Positions 60,470 to 64,000 of a stretch of DNA of 64,000 nt are shown here, piece by piece. The notes below the pieces were generated by a model that did not search any database, was not told the DNA's origin, and saw only the letters and a list, made by a program, of their open reading frames with translations. The position numbers and the translations under genes were made by a program. The DNA comes from Bin55 sp965205545 (GTDB lineage: Bacteria; Pseudomonadota; Gammaproteobacteria; Pseudomonadales; Azotimanducaceae): NCBI GenBank assembly GCA_965205545.1, contig OZ242170.1, positions 2,170,001 through 2,234,000 of the forward strand, given 5' to 3'. How positions within the stretch are numbered: the first letter of the stretch is position 1; each line of letters opens with the position of its first letter.

Positions 60470-61399
60470 ATGAAGTTTGGCGCACAGGTTACCTGCTATC
60501 GGAACACTTGGGAGAGCATTCGCCAGGTCGTGAATGTATTGGAGCAAGGGCCATGGGAGAGCATTTGGTTTCCTGACCACTTTCTGCCGCCGCCTGGACG
60601 AAAGGAAGAAGAGCATCTTGCTGCGCATGAGGGGTTTACTTTGATTTCTGCGGTAGCTGGCATCACCAATCGATTGAAATTGGGCCACCTCGTATTGGGC
60701 AATACCTATCGCAATCCTGCTTTGGTCGCCAAGATGGCAACAACCATCGACCAGATTTCAAATGGTCGATTTGTTCTGGGCATAGGAGCGTCTTGGTTTA
60801 AGCGAGAACACGAAGCTTACGGGTGGAGATTCCCATCCATGCGAGAACGACAAGACCGACTAGAGGAGGCTTGCTCTCTCCTTCGTCAAATGTTCTACTC
60901 GGAGAGCCCAATTACCCACCAGGGACGATATTACGCGCTGGACGACGCACCACTATCTCCGAGCAGCTTTCAAGATCCAGCTATCCCCATTCTCGTAGGC
61001 GGAACTGGCGAGAGGCGCACATTGAGGACGCTGGCGATGTATGGCGACGTGATGAACCTAGATGGCTGGGCTGGAGGACCAATGACGGCCCAGTACTTTC
61101 ATCACAAAGTTGGTGTACTGAACGGGCATTGCGAGCGATTCGGGAGAGATCCTGGAGACATACGGCACACCGTGCTCATGCCAACCATGGTGTCCGACGA
61201 CAAAGCGAGCATTCGCTCTTTCATTCAGGGCAGAAGATTGGGTGAGGGTACGGCCGCGGGCTCCAAGAACTTCGTGATTGACCGCATCGGAGAGATTGTC
61301 GAAGCTGGTGCACACGAAATCATGATTGGGGGCCTACCCACGGACAACGTCGAGCAGTTTTCCTATGTCGCCGACGAGGTGCTCAGCTCGTTCCGATAG
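60470..61399 (+). CDS. luciferase-like (LLM) flavin-dependent oxidoreductase
   Basis: The protein of about 309 residues has the bacterial-luciferase TIM-barrel pattern: WESIWFPDHFLPP, LGHLVLGNTYRNPALVAKMATTIDQISNGRFVLGIGASW, EHEAYGWRFPSMRERQDRLEEA and PILVGGTGERRTLRTLAMYGD. The family uses FMN or F420; the spelling resembles the F420-dependent set, but the cofactor cannot be fixed from sequence. The ATG at 60470 begins the conserved first strand. It is convergent with PhyH3, 12 bp apart. Confidence 0.85.
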   Translation: MKFGAQVTCYRNTWESIRQVVNVLEQGPWESIWFPDHFLPPPGRKEEEHLAAHEGFTLISAVAGITNRLKLGHLVLGNTYRNPALVAKMATTIDQISNGRFVLGIGASWFKREHEAYGWRFPSMRERQDRLEEACSLLRQMFYSESPITHQGRYYALDDAPLSPSSFQDPAIPILVGGTGERRTLRTLAMYGDVMNLDGWAGGPMTAQYFHHKVGVLNGHCERFGRDPGDIRHTVLMPTMVSDDKASIRSFIQGRRLGEGTAAGSKNFVIDRIGEIVEAGAHEIMIGGLPTDNVEQFSYVADEVLSSFR

Positions 61400-61411
61400 C
61401 CGAATAAGTGT

Positions 61412-62629
61412 CTAGTAGCCCGACGACTGCTGGTTGCCTTGGGGATTGACTGCATCCGTCAATTCCTTATCTGCAGCAATTACCGTGTTTCCAATTCGGT
61501 TCAGCATCAAGCTTTCGATTTCGTAGAACTCTCGCTGGGACAGCTGGTCGACGACCGAGCTCTTCAAGTATTGTCGATAGGAAGCTGTTGTGTCGAAGAA
61601 CGGCATCATGAAGTGCGGAATGATCGCCTGCAGCATCGCTCCTCGCAGCTTGTTCGAACGATTCACTCCTGCGCGGTGCCAGGTTCTGGCATCGTAGAGA
61701 ATTATGCTTCCGGCCGGGGCGTCAACGATGTCTGCTTCAGGACCGTTGTACGGTAAACCGTTTTCCTTGCGATAGCCACGCGGGAAATACATTGTGCCGG
61801 TGCCCCATTCCGAAGGCGGTCCGCGGTGGAGCTTGCTGGAACCCAATTTGAATGCTGTTGCACCTCCTTCTTTAGTGAATGGAGAAATGCAGATGTTTCG
61901 CTGGACGCCAAGAACAAGCTCCGGCGCTTCATGCACGGGGATTCGCCCGCCAGTTTCCCCTCTAGCAATTCCCCAAAGATAGGGGAAGTCCGAGTGCCAG
62001 CCCTGCACATCTCGCTCGCCGTCGTCTGGCGGCAGGATTGCAAGACTCGGGGAATGAGCGAATCTAATCTGGTTTGTTCCCATATATTGTCGGGTGACCC
62101 ACAGCGATACCGGTTCCGCGGCAGTTTGACCGACGGCTACGTGCTGCGAAATGGGGTTGTGCCGGTTGGGCAAGCCCTGTCCTTCGTACTTTTCGGTTCC
62201 CGAGACCCTCTCGAGTCCATCGACTACCTCGGGTCTAAGGATTGAGGACATGCAGACCCACCCGTGATCGTGCATGTGACTAAGGTATGAGGATGGCAGC
62301 TGATCCGGACCTCTAATGACACTCAGTTCATATGCTTTGCCGCTAGGATCGTCATCTTGTGTAACGAGTTCGCCGCGATGGGTTGCGTTGACCTTCCCCG
62401 ACGCGCACGGAGCTAATGTGAGGGTCTCCCCGCTTGTCACATGACGAAACTTCCGTCCATCCTCGAGTGATTCCCAGACAATTTGGTCGTCGCCAACGCA
62501 GGAAATGCACAATTCGCCATCTTCGTTTACGCCTAAGTACGCTCCATCCTCAAACTCCAAGAAGTAGAAGAAGCGTTCGGGATGTTCGAACTTCGTAACC
62601 TTCTCGGCAAATTGTTCTTCAATCGGCAT
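61412..62629 (-). CDS. PhyH-family dioxygenase 3 with an extra N-terminal domain
   Basis: This 405-residue protein is longer than usual. Residues 1-120 form a beta-rich region (FFYFLEFEDGAYLGVNEDGE, ICISC-like turn, FRHVTSGETLTLAP) that looks like a small separate domain. The catalytic part has HxD in VQGWHSDFPYLW, the block EGGATAFKLGSSKLHRG, and the distal His/Arg in LYDARTWHRAGVNRSNKLRG, so it should be an active Fe(II)/2-oxoglutarate oxygenase. It lies 15 bp after an OB-fold gene and probably belongs to the same operon as the thiolase. Confidence 0.83.
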   Translation of the reverse strand: MPIEEQFAEKVTKFEHPERFFYFLEFEDGAYLGVNEDGELCISCVGDDQIVWESLEDGRKFRHVTSGETLTLAPCASGKVNATHRGELVTQDDDPSGKAYELSVIRGPDQLPSSYLSHMHDHGWVCMSSILRPEVVDGLERVSGTEKYEGQGLPNRHNPISQHVAVGQTAAEPVSLWVTRQYMGTNQIRFAHSPSLAILPPDDGERDVQGWHSDFPYLWGIARGETGGRIPVHEAPELVLGVQRNICISPFTKEGGATAFKLGSSKLHRGPPSEWGTGTMYFPRGYRKENGLPYNGPEADIVDAPAGSIILYDARTWHRAGVNRSNKLRGAMLQAIIPHFMMPFFDTTASYRQYLKSSVVDQLSQREFYEIESLMLNRIGNTVIAADKELTDAVNPQGNQQSSGY

Positions 62630-62644
62630 AGTCTGTAGCTTCCT

Positions 62645-63088
62645 CTAATGCTGTTCGCGGACCCTCCACTGCACTAGTGTGTAGGGATTTTCACCGTCGG
62701 CGTGGTGTTCAAACACCGCCTCGACCGATCCGCCGATCTTCACTTCCTGTAGCGGATCTCCTAGAAGGTTGCCCACCATACGAGCGCTGTCGTGATTGGG
62801 AAACTCGACCAATACAACAATGTAGGGACCTTGTTCGGCCAGTGCTGGGTGCACGGGGTGCCAAACTCGTTCATAGCTGTAGATGCGACCGTGAGGAGGA
62901 ATTTCCTCAAACACAAGGTTTTCGCTGCAGCAGTTGTGGCACGTCCACTCGGGACCCCATTGGTATGTTCCACAGTCAGAACATCTCTGAAGTACTAGCC
63001 TATTCTCGGTCGCGGCCTTCCAATACGGGGCATCGAGCCCGTCAGGTGACGGTACAGGTCGAGGCAAGCCAGGATTCAGATAGCTCAT
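62645..63088 (-). CDS. OB-fold/zinc-ribbon acyl-CoA-binding protein (DUF35)
   Basis: The 147-residue protein has an N-terminal zinc ribbon (QRCSDCGTYQWGPEWTCHNC) and an OB-fold (YSYERVWHPVHPAL, PYIVVLVEFPN). Such proteins pair with thiolase-like partners in steroid or fatty-acid side-chain degradation. The start overlaps the thiolase stop by 4 bp (ATGA), which supports a joint complex. Confidence 0.9.
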   Translation of the reverse strand: MSYLNPGLPRPVPSPDGLDAPYWKAATENRLVLQRCSDCGTYQWGPEWTCHNCCSENLVFEEIPPHGRIYSYERVWHPVHPALAEQGPYIVVLVEFPNHDSARMVGNLLGDPLQEVKIGGSVEAVFEHHADGENPYTLVQWRVREQH

Positions 63089-64000
63089 AGCGTCGCCTCG
63101 GATCCAAATATCGACGAGCTTACTGGTGTGACCATGGGACCGGATGCGACAAGCGAAACGTCGACATTGGGCACTTGATTCGTGGACTCTCCCCGCAATT
63201 GCCGCACTGCTTCAATGTTTAATCCCAGCCCGTGCATGTAGCACTCAGCCAAGTTTCCGCCGCTAGTATTGATTGGCATGCGTCCGTTCGGAGCGATTAG
63301 GTTTTCTTTGGTGAAGAACGTGTTGCATTCGTCGGGCTCGCAGAATTGGTGCTCGACGATGCTCATTAGCACGCCTCCAGTGAAGTTCTCGTAGACTTGC
63401 GCGACATCAACATCGCTCGGCCCTAATTGCGCCATGTCGTAGAGTCGTGGAACGGTAGTCTTGAAAGTTGACGTCGCATAGTCCGGCGTGTTGTGTGCGG
63501 ATGCACCGGCACGGTAGTGCGAGCCAGAGACCGCACTGAGAATATAAGTGGGTGGATGCGGGAAATCTCTTGCTCGTTCGGCGGACACCAGCACCATGGC
63601 GGCTGCCCCATCGTTTTCCTGACAGCAGTCAAACAAATGAAAAGGTTCGACGATCCAACGCGACGCATCGTATTTCTCTTCGTCCAGCGGACGCCCATGC
63701 ATGACCGCTCGAGGATTGTTTTGAGCATGATGGTATGAAGCAAGCGAAATCGCTCGCAGGGCTTCCTGCTTGACGTCGTGTTCGTGCATGAAGCGATTGA
63801 CCTTCATGGCGAACGACTGCGCTGGGGACATCAGTCCGTAAGGTACCGTCAGAGCTCCAGCGCCAGCAACGGCATTGCTCCGAGGTCCCTGTCCGAAGCG
63901 TCCGAATTGGCCCTGGGCCAGAGCTCGAAATACGACAACGCATTCCGCCATGCCAGTCGCAATCGCCGCGGCTGCGTTGGCAATTGCGCCCGAGCCGCCT
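63085..64000 (-). CDS. thiolase / lipid-transfer-type acyltransferase, C-terminal part
   Basis: The frame remains open to the right edge, so the N-terminus with the catalytic Cys is missing. The visible ~305 residues start with GGSGAIANAAAAIATGMAEC and continue through CCQENDGAAAMVLVSAERA and NTSGGNLAECYMHGLG, which matches SCP-x-type thiolases and their lipid-transfer relatives. It probably works with the adjacent OB-fold protein in cleaving or forming acyl-CoA beta-keto bonds. Confidence 0.85.
   Translation of the reverse strand, partial: GGSGAIANAAAAIATGMAECVVVFRALAQGQFGRFGQGPRSNAVAGAGALTVPYGLMSPAQSFAMKVNRFMHEHDVKQEALRAISLASYHHAQNNPRAVMHGRPLDEEKYDASRWIVEPFHLFDCCQENDGAAAMVLVSAERARDFPHPPTYILSAVSGSHYRAGASAHNTPDYATSTFKTTVPRLYDMAQLGPSDVDVAQVYENFTGGVLMSIVEHQFCEPDECNTFFTKENLIAPNGRMPINTSGGNLAECYMHGLGLNIEAVRQLRGESTNQVPNVDVSLVASGPMVTPVSSSIFGSEATL

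Overview
The window reads as chromosomal DNA of a gammaproteobacterium of moderate G+C. The strongest clue is the block thrB / DUF2782 / polA / engB / cytochrome c4 / dsbA at 32.7-40.8 kb, a gene order I know from Pseudomonas-type gammaproteobacteria. A YejABE-type peptide importer, DNA polymerase II, SURF1 and SCO factors, DsbA-type oxidases and c-type cytochromes also fit a respiring Gram-negative cell. Late mevalonate-pathway genes, three PhyH-type oxygenases, a CaiB/BaiF CoA-transferase, a luciferase-like oxidoreductase and a thiolase/OB-fold pair give it the look of an uncultured, possibly marine or symbiotic lineage. That last point is inference.

Layout. 0-2.6 kb: the start of a VOC protein, a class III CoA-transferase and an ankyrin-repeat protein. 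2.8-4.3 kb: an intact IS110-family (IS1111-like) insertion sequence with 14-bp subterminal inverted repeats and a long 3' non-coding tail. 4.4-8 kb: an M3 oligopeptidase, a decayed thioredoxin-like pseudogene and PhyH oxygenase 1. 8.1-13 kb: an SbcCD-like nuclease/ATPase pair. 13-21.3 kb: cytochrome c', then a minus-strand run of cytochrome b561, two bacterial PH-domain membrane proteins, an aldo/keto reductase, a double SnoaL-like protein, polB and a short-chain dehydrogenase. 21.3-25.5 kb: yejABE. 25.7-31.4 kb: purE, tsaC, aroE, SURF1, SCO, egtB and egtD. 31.7-40.8 kb: DUF5131, then the conserved thrB-to-dsbA block carrying three different DsbA paralogs. 41-44.6 kb: a heterodimeric ABC exporter. 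44.7-49 kb: an IMP-like phosphatase, an amidase, and two overlapping mevalonate-pathway genes. 49-49.9 kb: debris of IS21-family elements. 49.9-55.6 kb: an outer-membrane barrel, exonuclease III, PhyH oxygenase 2 (with an HxG iron-site motif), an extended SDR reductase and an LVIVD-type lipoprotein. 56-60.4 kb: three tandem paralogs of a large thioredoxin-like protein with an N-terminal region I do not recognise. 60.5-64 kb: an LLM oxidoreductase, PhyH oxygenase 3, an OB-fold/zinc-ribbon protein and a truncated thiolase.

How the genes fit together. Several groups look like functional units: YhaO/YhaN-like DNA processing; PH-domain proteins with cytochrome b561; the Yej importer, whose ATPase is not adjacent; ergothioneine synthesis by EgtB and EgtD; copper delivery and oxidase assembly (SCO, SURF1); periplasmic thiol oxidation next to cytochrome c4; and mevalonate diphosphate formation and decarboxylation. 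The items that most deserve attention are the tandem thioredoxin-like triplet, the PhyH protein whose iron-binding Asp is Gly (the feature of non-haem iron halogenases), the DNA polymerase I whose proofreading site has lost its metal ligands, and the three DsbA paralogs, none with the standard CPHC motif. No tRNA, rRNA or CRISPR array was seen.
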